This document shows, piece after piece, positions 34,577 to 44,941 of a stretch of DNA of 64,000 bases. Source of the DNA: Lepidodermella squamata. Taxonomy: Eukaryota > Gastrotricha. The stretch's first letter is position 1, and every line of letters begins with the position of its first letter. The translations under genes were made by a program, and so were the position numbers. The notes under the pieces are model-generated. The model saw only the letters and a program-made list of their open reading frames with translations. It had not been told where the DNA came from and ran no database searches. Location of the stretch: assembly GCA_047495785.1 (NCBI GenBank), contig JBLDXI010000007.1:124001-188000 (forward strand), in the 5' to 3' direction.

Positions 34577-36398
34577 ATGTCTTCAATCGCTTTGGTTTAT
34601 TCTATTTTTTCGAATTTTATCCTGACGACCGGCGCGATTGTTGGGGTTAGCCTGGCCTATTACTACTTGAGAGTCTACCGGCCGAAACGCCAGATATTGA
34701 ACAAAATTCCGAACGTCTTTGCCAACTGGCCAATCGTTGGATCGGCTTTTCACCTGAAAGATGGGCCGGAGTTTCGTAAACAACTGCGCGATTATTGCTA
34801 CTACGAGCATGGCCCTGATGGTATTTGCGTCGTGTGGATCGGCATGCACCCGGCTGTTGTGCTATGGCGGGCTGACTACGTCGAAACCCTGCTCTCAGGC
34901 CATGAAATCAAGAAAAGCTATCTATACAATTTTGTGAAACCCTGGCTGGGCGAGGGCTTGCTGACCAGCCACGGCGACCACTGGTATCATCATCGCAAAT
35001 TGTTGACGCCGTCGTTTCATTTTCGCATTTTAAACGACTTTGTACCGACGATGAACGAACATGCTGAGCATTTGGTCGAATCGCTGGAGCGACACACCGG
35101 CAAGGGTGAAGTCGATATTTTTCCTCTGGTCACAATTTCGACCCTGAACACGATTTGCGAAGCTGCAATGGTAAGCATTTTTTTTATTTTAAATTTTTTT
35201 AAATTTTATTAAATTTTTCGTTTAATTTTAATTATAAATTTTGGAATTTCAATTTGATTTTGTTCAATTTTTAAACATTTTTTTTTTAATTTTTAGGGAC
35301 AAGCTACCGGCGAGGATGACCGCAAAGCTCGAACCGAAGTTTTTGAAGCTATTATTGAGGTGTCGCATTTGATTCAAAAGCGCCAGAAAAACCCGCACCT
35401 GTGGGTCGAGCCGTTTTTCTCGCTGACCCCGACCGGGCAGGCCATGAACCGTAATTTGAAAATCATCCACGATTACACGGAGAAAATTTTCCAAGAGCGT
35501 AACGCGAGTTTCGATCGCAAGGCCGTTGAATCGTTGATGTTGACGGACGACTCGGGCGATGGTAAAAAACGCAAACCGCTGCCCTTCCTCGACTCGCTTC
35601 TATATTCGTGCGAGAATTTCACGAAATTGTCAGCCCAAGACATCAAGGACGAAGTCAACACGTTTCTATTCACGGTAAAAATCCAGAATTTTTGGTTGAA
35701 CTATTGATTTTAATGAATTTTTTCAGGGCCATGATACGACCGCAGCTTCGATTTCTTGGACGTTGTACCTTCTCGCCCGTCATCCGGAGGCGCAGAAAAA
35801 AGTTCACGACGAGCTTGACGAAATTTTCGGCTCGAGCAATCGCCCGATAACCGTTGATGATGTCCGCAATTTGCGTTACCTCTCGGCGTGTTTGAAAGAA
35901 AGCCTTCGCTTGTACCCGGTCGCGCCGATTTACGGCCGTGAGTTGGTTAACGACGTGAAATTCGGCGACTACACAGTCCCGGCTGGTTCGACGATTCTTG
36001 TGCTGAACGAAATTCTGCATCGCGATCCGAAATATTTTGAAAATCCGCTCGAGTTCAAGCCGGAACGGTTTTTAACCACGAGCCAGGTCGATCCTGATGC
36101 GGATGATGCTGGTACTAACACCAAGATTCATCCCTATGCCTATGTCCCATTTTCGGCTGGTCAGCGAAATTGCATTGGTATTTTTTTGCGATTTAATGAA
36201 TTATTATTTTTTACAATTTTGATAATTTTTTTTCTAGGTCAACGATACGCTCAGATGGAGGATAAAATTATGGTTGCGGCCGTTATGCGTCGCTTCTCAC
36301 TCGAGTGCGACTACACGGAAGAGGACATTCAGCCCGCCAGTGAGGTCATCCTGCGTCCGACCAAAGGCATTAACATGCGAGTCAACTATCGCCAATAA
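34577..36398 (+). CDS. Cytochrome P450, CYP4 family, copy A
   Basis: ER-bound haem monooxygenase, probably a fatty-acid or xenobiotic hydroxylase. Exons 34577-35170, 35297-35674, 35727-36177 and 36238-36398 give 527 residues. Order: N-terminal membrane anchor (about residues 8-28), the C-helix WLGEGLLTSHGDHWYHHRKLLTPSFH typical of CYP4 (first part), I-helix GHDTTAASISW, ExxR in KESLRLYPV, PERF block, and the haem-binding FSAGQRNCIGQRYA with the axial Cys. The haem-loop glycine codon is split by the last intron. The next gene is a paralogue with the same intron positions. Confidence 0.95.
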
Positions 36399-37576
36399 TT
36401 TTGAAATATCTCATCAAAAAAACACAAACTACAACTTTGAATAATTGACATGATTTTATTTATAATTTTTTTTCCGTTTCCATATGTTATGTTGCCTATC
36501 GATGTGAATGGGACGTCAGTGAAAGCATAGTTCACATTATTCCGGTGTTATTCTTTGAGATTGTTTATGAAATTCTTCCGCTTCAAGCATTTTTTGTGGT
36601 TGCATGTTGCATTTGAAATAAAAATTTATGGGTCTAATTGGCTCTTTTTGCTCCTAAAATTTTCAAGTTCCAGGTGGCTGAAGCTGAAAACAAGCACATG
36701 ATTTGCTCAGAGAAAATTCGAACAGAAAACTGCTCGGTAAGGTCACGCTTCGCTTCATTTTTGGCAGATTTGCTTTGGTAGAGCAGAAATTCCTAGTTTC
36801 GGCCACTTCCTAAAAATGCGGTCGCTGCGACCTAACTTCGCCGAAATTTGGACTCTAAGGCACTTTTCTGCACGCAACTCAAGAAATCTGCTTTGTTGAG
36901 CCAATCAGTTTTATGATTTTTTGCACGTGATCGCAATGCAATTATTCTAAATGCGGGTTTCGTTTCTCAAGTGCTATGTTACCATTGATGCCAGAGTTTC
37001 AGGCACCACGCCGTCAAGGAAAAGGTCCCAGGTAAAGCAACAAAGGCGATTTCCAGACTAAGCATGCCTGGACGACTTAAACGGTATTAAACTTGAGGCA
37101 TTGGCGTAACTGGATGTGGTGGCCAAAATTAGGGCACCCGGTTCCCTAATTCCGGCCAGGAGACTAGATGACTTCGAAATTAGCCACAAATCAAGGTAAA
37201 ATCGTCCGGATTTACGGAAACCAGCAATCGATAGCAGCAAGAATATAGCGCAAGAAATTCTGTATTTGCCGAATATTTTCTAAAAATTCACCTGGCTGGC
37301 AAAGTAGTAAAAACCCGAAAAGTGGCTGAATTTAGGGTGGGATGCGCTAATTCTTTGAAATAGCTTTTCATCATTAAAACATATAATGATCATCAGTCCG
37401 AAATCTGATGCCTTTTGTTTCTAGAATTATTTGTGGTATGACTTCATGGTTTGATGCTAATTGCTCGTCCGTCCCATCAAAATCCCATCAAACTTATAGT
37501 GACGCATTATTATTTTTTCCGAAGTAATTTTTCCAAATAAGACTATTTTATTAAATAAAAAAAAATTCACATAATT
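36399..37576. other. Spacer between the two CYP4 genes
   Basis: 1.2 kb with no supported coding frame, repeat or RNA gene. Confidence 0.5.
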
Positions 37577-39289
37577 ATGCTGACAACATTTCTTTTTATC
37601 ACCGCTGGTTGTTCTGCGATTATCGGAATCGCAACATTCCTGTACTTCTTATATTATTACTGCAAAGTTTACAGACCGCTGAGAAAACGCCTTGATTTGG
37701 TTCCAGTCAACTTTCCATCCTTACCTCTCTTCGGCTCCACATTTTATCTCAAGCTCGATAGTACTAGATTTCGACAGCAATTCTTCCAATACTGCTACGA
37801 TCAAAATCGAGAAGCTGGAATTTGTGTGATATGGTTCGGAATGCATCCGGAAATTTACATTTGGAAGGCAGAATTCGTTGAAGTTTTGCTGCTAAGCCAC
37901 GAAATTAAGAAAGGGTTCTTCTACGATTTGCTGAGACCGTGGCTCGGCGAGGGCTTGCTGACAAGTCATGGCGAGCTGTGGTACAAGCATCGCAAGCTCC
38001 TGACCCCTTCTTTTCACTTTCAAATACTGAATAATTTCGTCCAAGTGATAAACGAACAAGCCGAACGTTTGTCTGATATGTTCGAAAATTACGTTGGTAA
38101 AGGTAAAATTGACATTTTCCCCCATATCACATCTGCGACGTTAGACATCATTTGCGAGGCAGCCATGGTAGAAAAATAGTTATTCTCGTTGATTTTAATT
38201 ATTTTCCCTATATTTTAGGGGCAAACGACGAATGCTGATGACAAAATGGAAAGGGAGAAAGTGTTTCGAGCCATCAATCGCATCGCTTATTTGATACTAT
38301 TCAGAACTAAACGGCCGCATCTTTTCTCCGATTTTCTTTTCTTCATGACTCCTGAAGGCAAGAAGATGCGAAAGCAGCTGAAGATCATTCACAGTTATAC
38401 CGAAAAAATTCTTCAGCAACGCTTGGCCAACTTTGATGCCGATTCAGTCGAGACTACAATGACTCCAGACCGTGGAAATTCGCAGAAAAGTTCAAACAAA
38501 AGTCAACCTTTGCCATTTCTCGATTCGCTATTGTACGCTAGTGCAAATTTTACCAAATTATCGCTGCAAGAAATAATCGATGAAGTCAACACCTTTCTCT
38601 TCGCGGTAATTTTCCCCTATTCATCAAGATCGAGCCCTACTTTCTGTTTTTAGGGACATGATAGTACGGCTGTTTCTGTTACCTGGACGTTGTGCTTACT
38701 AGCGCGGCACCCTGAGGCGCAGTTAAAGGTCCAAGATGAGCTCGATAGCGTATTCGGTTCGAGTAATAGATCGATAACGGCTGGAGATATTCCGCAGCTA
38801 CGATACCTTTCTGCTTGTTTCAAAGAAAGTCTCCGTCTATATCCAGTCGTTCCTCTTTTCGGCCGACGGTTAGACAATGATTTGAAGTTGGATGACTACG
38901 TCATTCCGAGCGGAGTTTCCGTCAACATTCTTGTCGAGCTTCTCCATCGTGACCCGAAATACTTTAAAGATCCCCAAGATTTCAATCCTGAAAGATTCTT
39001 GACCCTCGACGATCAGGCAACGAATAAAATCCATCCTTATGCCTACGTACCGTTTTCAGCTGGCCAGCGTAATTGTATAGGTAATTCTCACTTCTTCATT
39101 TGAAGATTCCAATTGAAGATTGATCGTTTATTAGGTCAACGTTTTGCTCAAATGGAGAGCAAAATTATTCTGGCTGCACTTCTTCGACGGTTCCATTTCG
39201 CGTGCGATCAAACTGAGGAAGAAATTGGCCCTGCTTTCGAAGTAGTTTTGCGCCCGACTTCAATCAAAATGCGAATAAACTATCGATAA
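37577..39289 (+). CDS. Cytochrome P450, CYP4 family, copy B
   Basis: Exons 37577-38167, 38219-38605, 38654-39080 and 39135-39289 give 519 residues. All three introns match those of copy A in position and phase, and are about 50 bp. Key motifs: WLGEGLLTSHGELWYKHRK, I-helix GHDSTAVSVTW (Ser in place of the first Thr after Asp), KESLRLYPV, and FSAGQRNCIGQRFAQ. The N-terminal anchor spans about residues 8-29. It is a tandem duplicate of copy A with considerable divergence, so not recent. AATAAA lies at 39309-39314. The 3' end faces the minus-strand gene that stops at 39363. Confidence 0.95.
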
Positions 39290-39308
39290 TTATAAATTTC
39301 GAATTACG

Positions 39309-39314
39309 AATAAA
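39309..39314 (+). terminator. Polyadenylation signal of CYP4 copy B
   Basis: AATAAA 20 bp after the stop, 49 bp from the converging gene's stop codon. Confidence 0.6.
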
Positions 39315-39362
39315 GTGGTTTTTATTGAAAAAATTGATTAAAAATTGAGCGAAACTAAGAGG

Positions 39363-40862
39363 TCACCAATTATTGATTTTATCGATATTCCAAAGTTCTT
39401 TGAGCGCAACGTCGTAATCTTTAGGTACTGATCGGCCGGTTTCGATTTGATTAATCACTGAGCTCCACTTCGACACAAGCTCCTTCTCCTTGGCTTGATT
39501 CGCCTTCAACATTTTCTCGTGAATTTCGTCGAAATTCACTGTCTCAAGCTTGTCGATTAAATCATCAAAACTGTCGAAGATCGTAATATGAGGCCATTGG
39601 TTAAAATCAGCGAATTGCAGCCAATATGCAATGGCCTTTGGGTCAGATGACTCCGGACTGAACGGATGTCTCGAATCCGGATGCTTCGCCGGTGCTCGAT
39701 ATTCGTGAAATGCGCCGCAATATTCCTCGTCGAGCATAGCCCGATCATGAACCCAGCCGAATTTCAAAAGCATTTCGATCGATGGGACCAGCATTGGTAT
39801 CGACATTGCGTAAAGCTCGGTCAACCCATACGTCAACACAGCGTAAGGAAACACGACAACAGCTCGATGGTCGGCCACGTTCTGCAACACGTACCGCCCA
39901 TACAACGCCTTTGCAGTCTGGAAAACCCATTTTTCCTTCGAAGCCCGTCGACTAACTGCTTCGGTAAGATTTCCAAGTTCCCAAGAAAAGAGCTCGGTTT
40001 TCTGAAGGGGACCGACTAGAATTTCAGTCCGGGTTTTCGTGTAATTGGTAGCCCCTCGCCCGGCGTAGTATAAACACGTCACAGGTAAAATCAACGGCTT
40101 CAACCCCGTGAAGTAATTCAGGTACTCGGCGTCGTATAAACCACCCGCTGCGATAAAGTGTTTCGGACTTTTACTATCGTGCATCATTTTCACGTGCTCG
40201 ATCAACCTTTCCATACGATCTAGCACGCATCGAGTTAGAAAAAACCGGTGAGCGGGTAGGAAGATGATCGACTTATTAAAGGGCATCCAAAGTTCGCAGT
40301 AAGAAGCCGGGAAACTGCATATAAAGGCATCCGTGTTGGCAACAAGTTCGTCGTTTTTGTAATAATCAAAGTTTATCCTAATATCAGTGTCGTGAAGCGT
40401 TTGCGTGTGATAGATGAAACTGTCGATAACAGGCGATCGTGTTTCGGGTATGATGAAGCGAGATTGGACCTCAGGATAGGGTGATGAGCAGCCCTTATGG
40501 CCATTTACGATAACGCGCTGGCCGAGAAATTGCAGCAGGCTCGGTGTATCGACTCTGCTGCCTTCATGCAGGTCGCTGGTCCAAAATGTGACAACTTTTA
40601 CCCCCTTCGGCGGCTTCGATAAAGGTACAGGTTTTGTTCTGTTGCATGGGTTGAGATTTGGCGGTTTAGCCCCACTTATTGCTAGTTGAGCGGCTAATAA
40701 TTTTAGATCCAAAGTTTCGTGGAGCAGGCTGAATTGAGAGACGCCAAAGTAAAAAGAAATTATGGCCAGTGACAGAAGGCAACAGGCGGCAATTTTTCTC
40801 GTACAAAATGCCACTCTTAAATTATTAAAAATAATTATTAATTTGCTGCTATTTAAAACCAT
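39363..40862 (-). CDS. Orphan type II membrane protein, glycosyltransferase-like
   Basis: Single-exon frame of 499 residues. A hydrophobic segment near residues 24-44 (IAACCLLSLAIISFYFGVS) with a short basic tail before it predicts a type II Golgi/ER anchor. The lumenal part has N-glycosylation sites (for example NKS, NYT, NLT) and the segments AFICSFPASYCELWMPFNKS and IIFLPAHRFFLTRC, and later AAGGLYDAEYLNYFTGLKP. I do not recognise a named family; the layout resembles a glycosyltransferase or a sugar-nucleotide-dependent enzyme, and I believe similar uncharacterised proteins occur in other eukaryotes, but this is from memory. No introns, unlike most neighbours. Confidence 0.8.
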   Translation of the reverse strand: MVLNSSKLIIIFNNLRVAFCTRKIAACCLLSLAIISFYFGVSQFSLLHETLDLKLLAAQLAISGAKPPNLNPCNRTKPVPLSKPPKGVKVVTFWTSDLHEGSRVDTPSLLQFLGQRVIVNGHKGCSSPYPEVQSRFIIPETRSPVIDSFIYHTQTLHDTDIRINFDYYKNDELVANTDAFICSFPASYCELWMPFNKSIIFLPAHRFFLTRCVLDRMERLIEHVKMMHDSKSPKHFIAAGGLYDAEYLNYFTGLKPLILPVTCLYYAGRGATNYTKTRTEILVGPLQKTELFSWELGNLTEAVSRRASKEKWVFQTAKALYGRYVLQNVADHRAVVVFPYAVLTYGLTELYAMSIPMLVPSIEMLLKFGWVHDRAMLDEEYCGAFHEYRAPAKHPDSRHPFSPESSDPKAIAYWLQFADFNQWPHITIFDSFDDLIDKLETVNFDEIHEKMLKANQAKEKELVSKWSSVINQIETGRSVPKDYDVALKELWNIDKINNW

Positions 40863-41170
40863 AAGCGGAAGAATGTGTTAAGCAAATACGTGCTCTCAAG
40901 GGTGATAACTGAATATTAGCTGTTTGCTTCTTGCCTTGTCATGTTGCTTGTTGTGCTCAACGTTGAACTTGTAAATTTCACGAATAATAGAAAATGCTGT
41001 AATAGAGCAGTGCCTGGTATATACCTATAAGGTGAGCATGCGCCATTTAAAGCGCATTGACCCGAAGACGAAAACAAGGTGCACAATAAAATCTGAATGT
41101 CCTTTGCGTCTTTATTATAATTTCTGAATATAAACATGCTATAACTGTTGAGTTTAATTAAAAATTGTTA
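40863..41170. other. Spacer between two minus-strand genes
   Basis: 308 bp, upstream of the type II membrane protein gene. No gene seen. Confidence 0.5.
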
Positions 41171-41524
41171 TCATCGCTTTGAAGCATCAATTTCACCGGA
41201 CAGAATTTTGCCAGCGTATAACCGCGCCCATACGTAGAACGTCGACCTGCCCTCGCAAATGTCCCTCTTGAAGAGACGGATACAGTCGCGCATTCGTTTC
41301 GCGTGTGCCATTCTTTCACGCATGCGCATCAACGCTTGCCGCCACATGGCCTTCGTGATAGGTTTGCTGATCATAGCCCTAGCTGCCTCGTTAGGATTTG
41401 CACGAGGGCTCGATGGCACGATCTCAGCCATAGCTTCGCGCCACTTCCCGCCATTGCTTGAATTATCGGCGCGGGCAATTTGAATGATTAATACAACAGC
41501 CAGTGCACAAGAAAAAGCGAGCAT
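41171..41524 (-). CDS. Small secreted protein, unrecognised
   Basis: Single exon, 117 residues. The first 19 residues (MLAFSCALAVVLIIQIARA) look like a cleavable signal peptide. The mature part is basic and helical in character, rich in Arg, Met and Ala, with only two Cys, in DCIRLFKRDIC, that could form a ten-residue disulfide loop, and ends in KR. GC content is well above the flanks, which supports coding. I recognise no family; a secreted peptide precursor is possible. Confidence 0.5.
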   Translation of the reverse strand: MLAFSCALAVVLIIQIARADNSSNGGKWREAMAEIVPSSPRANPNEAARAMISKPITKAMWRQALMRMRERMAHAKRMRDCIRLFKRDICEGRSTFYVWARLYAGKILSGEIDASKR

Positions 41525-42362
41525 TTTATGAAAAATTCAAATTTCTCACGAATTATAAAAAGATAAAATAAATAAAACTTCAGTCTGACTTCCGAATGAC
41601 GGCAAAAGTGACGCAAAATGGGAACCTCGCGTGCAACTTCGTTAGCGTCAACTTAATTGTCCGGAGTGTCGGAATCGTACTTGAGACGAACTCCCTCGTA
41701 AGTCGGGGTACCGATTACCAAACGTCAAGTGTCATTACTTCACAATGCACCATTGCTATCTGTCACATTTTTCAATAAGTTGACCTCAGTTTTAGTTCAG
41801 CTACGTCTGTTTCGCACATTAATTCAAGTCAGATTCAGGGTTCGAACTATTGGAATTCGATGGGCATGAGCTAGATTTCTAGACACGTGAAAACTATGCA
41901 TACATCAGGGAACTGTCGTATCGGCTTTTGAGTATGCCCTGTTTCTGTCAATATTTTATAATAATTTCATTTATTTTCAGTAATTCCGGTAATTTTTGGG
42001 ATTAAAAAGCGTGTCACTGATAATAGTGACCCAAATAAACCTTAATTTTTCTAAACTTGCAGTCCATCACGGATTCAGTTCAGTCTGTTGATCTCAGGAA
42101 TTTTCCTAGAAAAAATGTTGAAAAATGTATTTGTTTTCTTTATCTTATGGTTATTTCATCAGATTGCATCAGATTTTTGCTGCTATAACATTGCCCTTCG
42201 GGTCGATAAGAGTGCGCGGTATATTATAATATATTATGCATAGTGTGTGATTCACGTGCATGGGATGAATCATCGCACAGTATTTATACGACATCTCAAA
42301 ACTTGCCTCTCATATTATCAATTCTCGTTATATTTTCAAAGCTCAACTGCCGCATAATAAAA
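41525..42362. other. Intergenic, divergent promoters
   Basis: 0.84 kb between the small secreted protein gene (-) and the next gene (+). No coding frame, repeat or RNA gene found. Confidence 0.5.
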
Positions 42363-43297
42363 ATGGTTCTCAAACATAGTAAACGTGGCATCCGAACGGG
42401 TGGCACGGTTCGCAAGTATGGCCATCCAGATCCGAGGCTAGTTGAAACAGGTACCGCCAGCTCAACTGCTACGGTCACTGTCTATCGGTCTTCAGTCGAT
42501 TCTTCGCGTAATTCTTGTTTCGCCATTCAAAATCGCTCAATTACCTTAATTTAATTTGCATAGTAAAATTGCCGGAAAATCTTGAAAGCGGTTTGCAGTA
42601 TTCACTGAATAAACGCGAACGTTGGAACCTACCTGCTCGTGTCTACGAGCAGATGCACCGGCTAGCGATTGACGACTACAAGGAGGGCAGAGAGAATAGC
42701 AAATGCGAAGAAAGGAAGCCTGGCGTTGCTCTAGTACAACACCCTGGGGTTGAAAACATGAGGACGCGCTGCAATAAAGGAAATTTCGTCATGTACTACG
42801 ACGATAAGTACGCCGTCCCAATCGAGCGGTCGTCTCATAAATCGAAACTCGACCCGTTGAATGTTGTGTCTCAGCTCGAGGAAGGCAAATTTTTCTCAGC
42901 TCAAGCGGGAAAATCAGAAGAAGAAAAAACTAGTAATGGCCAGCGGAATTCCCGAGTTGTCCGAGTAGTCGAACGGAATCCGCGCCGTTTGATTCAAGAA
43001 ACTGGGCCGCGGCTTTCGCCAGATATTAGCGAAGTCGAAAGTGAACAAATTCATGTATATTTAGGCGATAAACGCTATGTTAATAAGCGGCTAGTTTCAA
43101 AGCCGCCTAATAGTTTGCGTGACCATAGAGTCGATACCACGCACGGAGCACATTCGATGGTATTTGAAGACGACGATTTAAGCGACTACAGTGATGACTC
43201 TCTATCGGAGGAAGATGAAACAGTTGAGGTTGCATCTACCGCCCCTCCTGTAGCTTCGTCTTTCAAATTAAGCGATTTTATGGTGGCAGCACATTGA
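42363..43297 (+). CDS. Unrecognised two-exon protein with acidic C-terminus
   Basis: Exons 42363-42450 and 42564-43297 (113-bp intron, phase 1) give 273 residues. The N-terminus is basic (MVLKHSKRGIRTGGTVRKYG). The start of exon 2, LPENLESGLQYSLNKRERWN, runs on into LPARVYEQMHRL and looks like a conserved folded segment. The middle is polar, and the tail has an acidic Ser/Asp/Glu stretch (EDDDLSDYSDDSLSEEDE) before FKLSDFMVAAH. No signal peptide or membrane segment, so probably cytosolic or nuclear. I do not recognise the family. AATAAA at 43568-43573 is its likely polyadenylation signal. Confidence 0.7.
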
Positions 43298-43774
43298 TGT
43301 TCTGGTCAAAACCTGGAAAATCGAATTTCTCGAAGCTGAACTGGCCTGTATCGATCTCGGCACTGCTATCAAGTCAAAACCCAATCTTCGACTTGGGGCA
43401 AACGTCTCAAGTCTCAAGAAATGGAGACAAATTCAACAACAAAATCTGTTAAAAACATTATTAAGATAGTCATATATTCATCTTTAGTTGAACAGGATTT
43501 TCATGCCACCTGGCATTTAATTAAGAACAAGGAATTATTATGAAATATCGACAATGTTAGGATACGGAATAAAGTTTAGTTATTAGTTTTTTCAATTATC
43601 TTCGGATCTTAATTTTTGCGGAAATTGTTTAGCCACGGGCAAAGTTACAATTTTTTATTGCTTTTATTTTCGAATCCAGCTTAATTGAATTTTTCAACGA
43701 TTAAAACACTGTTGCAACAACTTGTGGCCCTGAAAAGGGCCGGTTCATGCTTGTAGACGAAAGATGGATGTCGT
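43298..43774. other. Convergent 3' regions of the unknown gene and H2A
   Basis: Contains AATAAA at 43568-43573 for the plus-strand gene and the histone H2A 3' end block at 43704-43743. Confidence 0.6.
43704..43743 (-). terminator. Histone 3' end block of H2A: stem-loop plus conserved downstream element
   Basis: Stem-loop GGCCCTTTTCAGGGCC at 43726-43741 (6-bp stem, 4-nt loop TTTC), read on the minus strand, followed directly by ACAAGTTGTTGCAACAGTG and TTT (43704-43725). Stem-loop binding protein and 3' cleavage would act here instead of polyadenylation. The 40 nt are identical in all four histone genes of the window. Confidence 0.95.
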
Positions 43775-44218
43775 CTACTGGGACTGGCTGGCGGCGGCCT
43801 TCTTCTTGCCACCGGAAGCCGGTTTGGCAGCGGGCGCCTCGGCGGTCTTCTTCGGCAGCAAGACGGTCTGGATGTTGGGCAGAACACCGCCTTGAGCGAT
43901 CGTGACGTGAGACAGCAGTTTGTTCAACTCCTCGTCGTTGCGGATCGCCAGTTGGATGTGGCGAGGCACGATACGCGTCTTCTTGTTGTCGCGAGCGGCG
44001 TTGCCGGCCAACTCGAGGACTTCAGCAGCCAGGTACTCCATAACAGCAGCTAGGTAGACGGGCGCTCCGGCTCCGACACGCTCGGCGTAGTTACCGCGCT
44101 TCAACAGACGTGTAATACGACCGACCGGGAATTGGAGACCAGCTCGGGACGACTTGGTCTTGGCCTTCTGACGGTTGGCCTTGCCACCCTTACCACGACC
44201 AGCAGCTGGAGCAGACAT
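43775..44218 (-). CDS. H2A: Histone H2A with extended SQ-ending tail
   Basis: Core nucleosome histone, 147 residues, no intron. The core is canonical: [20 protein letters not shown], the acidic patch region, and [12 protein letters not shown]. The C-terminal tail is longer than the common ~129-residue H2A, continuing [21 protein letters not shown] (in part) and ending in SQSQ. H2A.X-type proteins end in SQ-E/D-hydrophobic; here the SQ is terminal without the following acidic and hydrophobic residues. The start is ATG at 44218; the frame is open upstream through the promoter, which is an artefact. Divergently transcribed from H2B over 266 bp. Confidence 0.97.
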   Translation of the reverse strand: MSAPAAGRGKGGKANRQKAKTKSSRAGLQFPVGRITRLLKRGNYAERVGAGAPVYLAAVMEYLAAEVLELAGNAARDNKKTRIVPRHIQLAIRNDEELNKLLSHVTIAQGGVLPNIQTVLLPKKTAEAPAAKPASGGKKKAAASQSQ

Positions 44219-44484
44219 TGTCAGAGTTGATTTGATGGTAGTAATGCAAAAGTTAAAACTGAGCACGAACAAATTTGAAGCAGATAATCCAGGGGTTAAA
44301 TAGGCGAAAATGGCGCGAAAAATTGATGGCACGAGCTCACTTTGCCACGTGTGACCTACATTTGTGTGTGACCGAATAATCAGCGCACGTGTGACCTCGT
44401 GGCCTATAAATACCGCCCGATAACGACGAGCTAATTGTTCGGAAAGTTCAATCATTTTCGCTCTAGTATCACCACTCTACAACA
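44219..44484. promoter_or_regulatory. Divergent H2A/H2B promoter
   Basis: Two TATA-like boxes face outward: TATTTAA (complement of 44296-44302) about 80 bp before the H2A start and TATAAATA at 44405-44412, 72 bp before the H2B start. Between them CACGTGTGACCT occurs twice as a direct repeat (44346-44357 and 44386-44397), each including the E-box CACGTG. Confidence 0.75.
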
Positions 44485-44859
44485 ATGTCGCCTAAAGTTA
44501 CTGGTAAAGTCGCTTCGAAGGGTTCGAAGAAGGCCGCGAAGCCGAAGACCGCTGGCGAGAAGAAGAAGCGCCATCGCCGCCGCGAGTCGTACAACATCTA
44601 CATCTACAAGGTGTTGAAGCAGGTCCACCCGGACACTGGCATCTCCGGCAAGGCCATGGCTATCATGAACTCGTTCGTCAACGACATCTTCGAACGCATC
44701 GCCCTCGAGTCGTCGCGTTTGGCGCACTACAACAAGAAGGCCACCATTAGCAGTCGAGAGGTACAAACGGCTGTTCGTCTGCTGTTGCCTGGTGAGCTCG
44801 CTAAGCACGCCGTCTCAGAGGGTACCAAGGCCGTTACCAAGTACACCAGCTCGAAATAA
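44485..44859 (+). CDS. H2B: Histone H2B
   Basis: 124 residues, no intron. Lys-rich N-terminal tail, then the conserved [40 protein letters not shown], and the C-terminal [21 protein letters not shown] (its last lysines include the ubiquitylation site). Normal length. Shares a divergent promoter with H2A and ends in a replication-dependent stem-loop at 44904-44919. Confidence 0.98.
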   Translation: MSPKVTGKVASKGSKKAAKPKTAGEKKKRHRRRESYNIYIYKVLKQVHPDTGISGKAMAIMNSFVNDIFERIALESSRLAHYNKKATISSREVQTAVRLLLPGELAKHAVSEGTKAVTKYTSSK

Positions 44860-44901
44860 GCGCTAGAAGACACCGTCATCAGTTGTCTTCTCACATCCGA
44901 A

Positions 44902-44941
44902 CCGGCCCTTTTCAGGGCCACAAGTTGTTGCAACAGTGTTT
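44902..44941 (+). terminator. Histone 3' end block of H2B
   Basis: Stem-loop at 44904-44919 and the same downstream element as in the other three histone genes, 42 bp after the stop codon. Confidence 0.95.

Noticed and set aside
41830-41860. tRNA-like B box (GGTTCGAACT)
   Set aside because: No matching A box or cloverleaf can be drawn upstream.
44219-44455. N-terminal extension of H2A by 79 residues
   Set aside because: The open frame runs through the divergent promoter and TATA box; the ATG at 44218 gives the standard H2A N-terminus.
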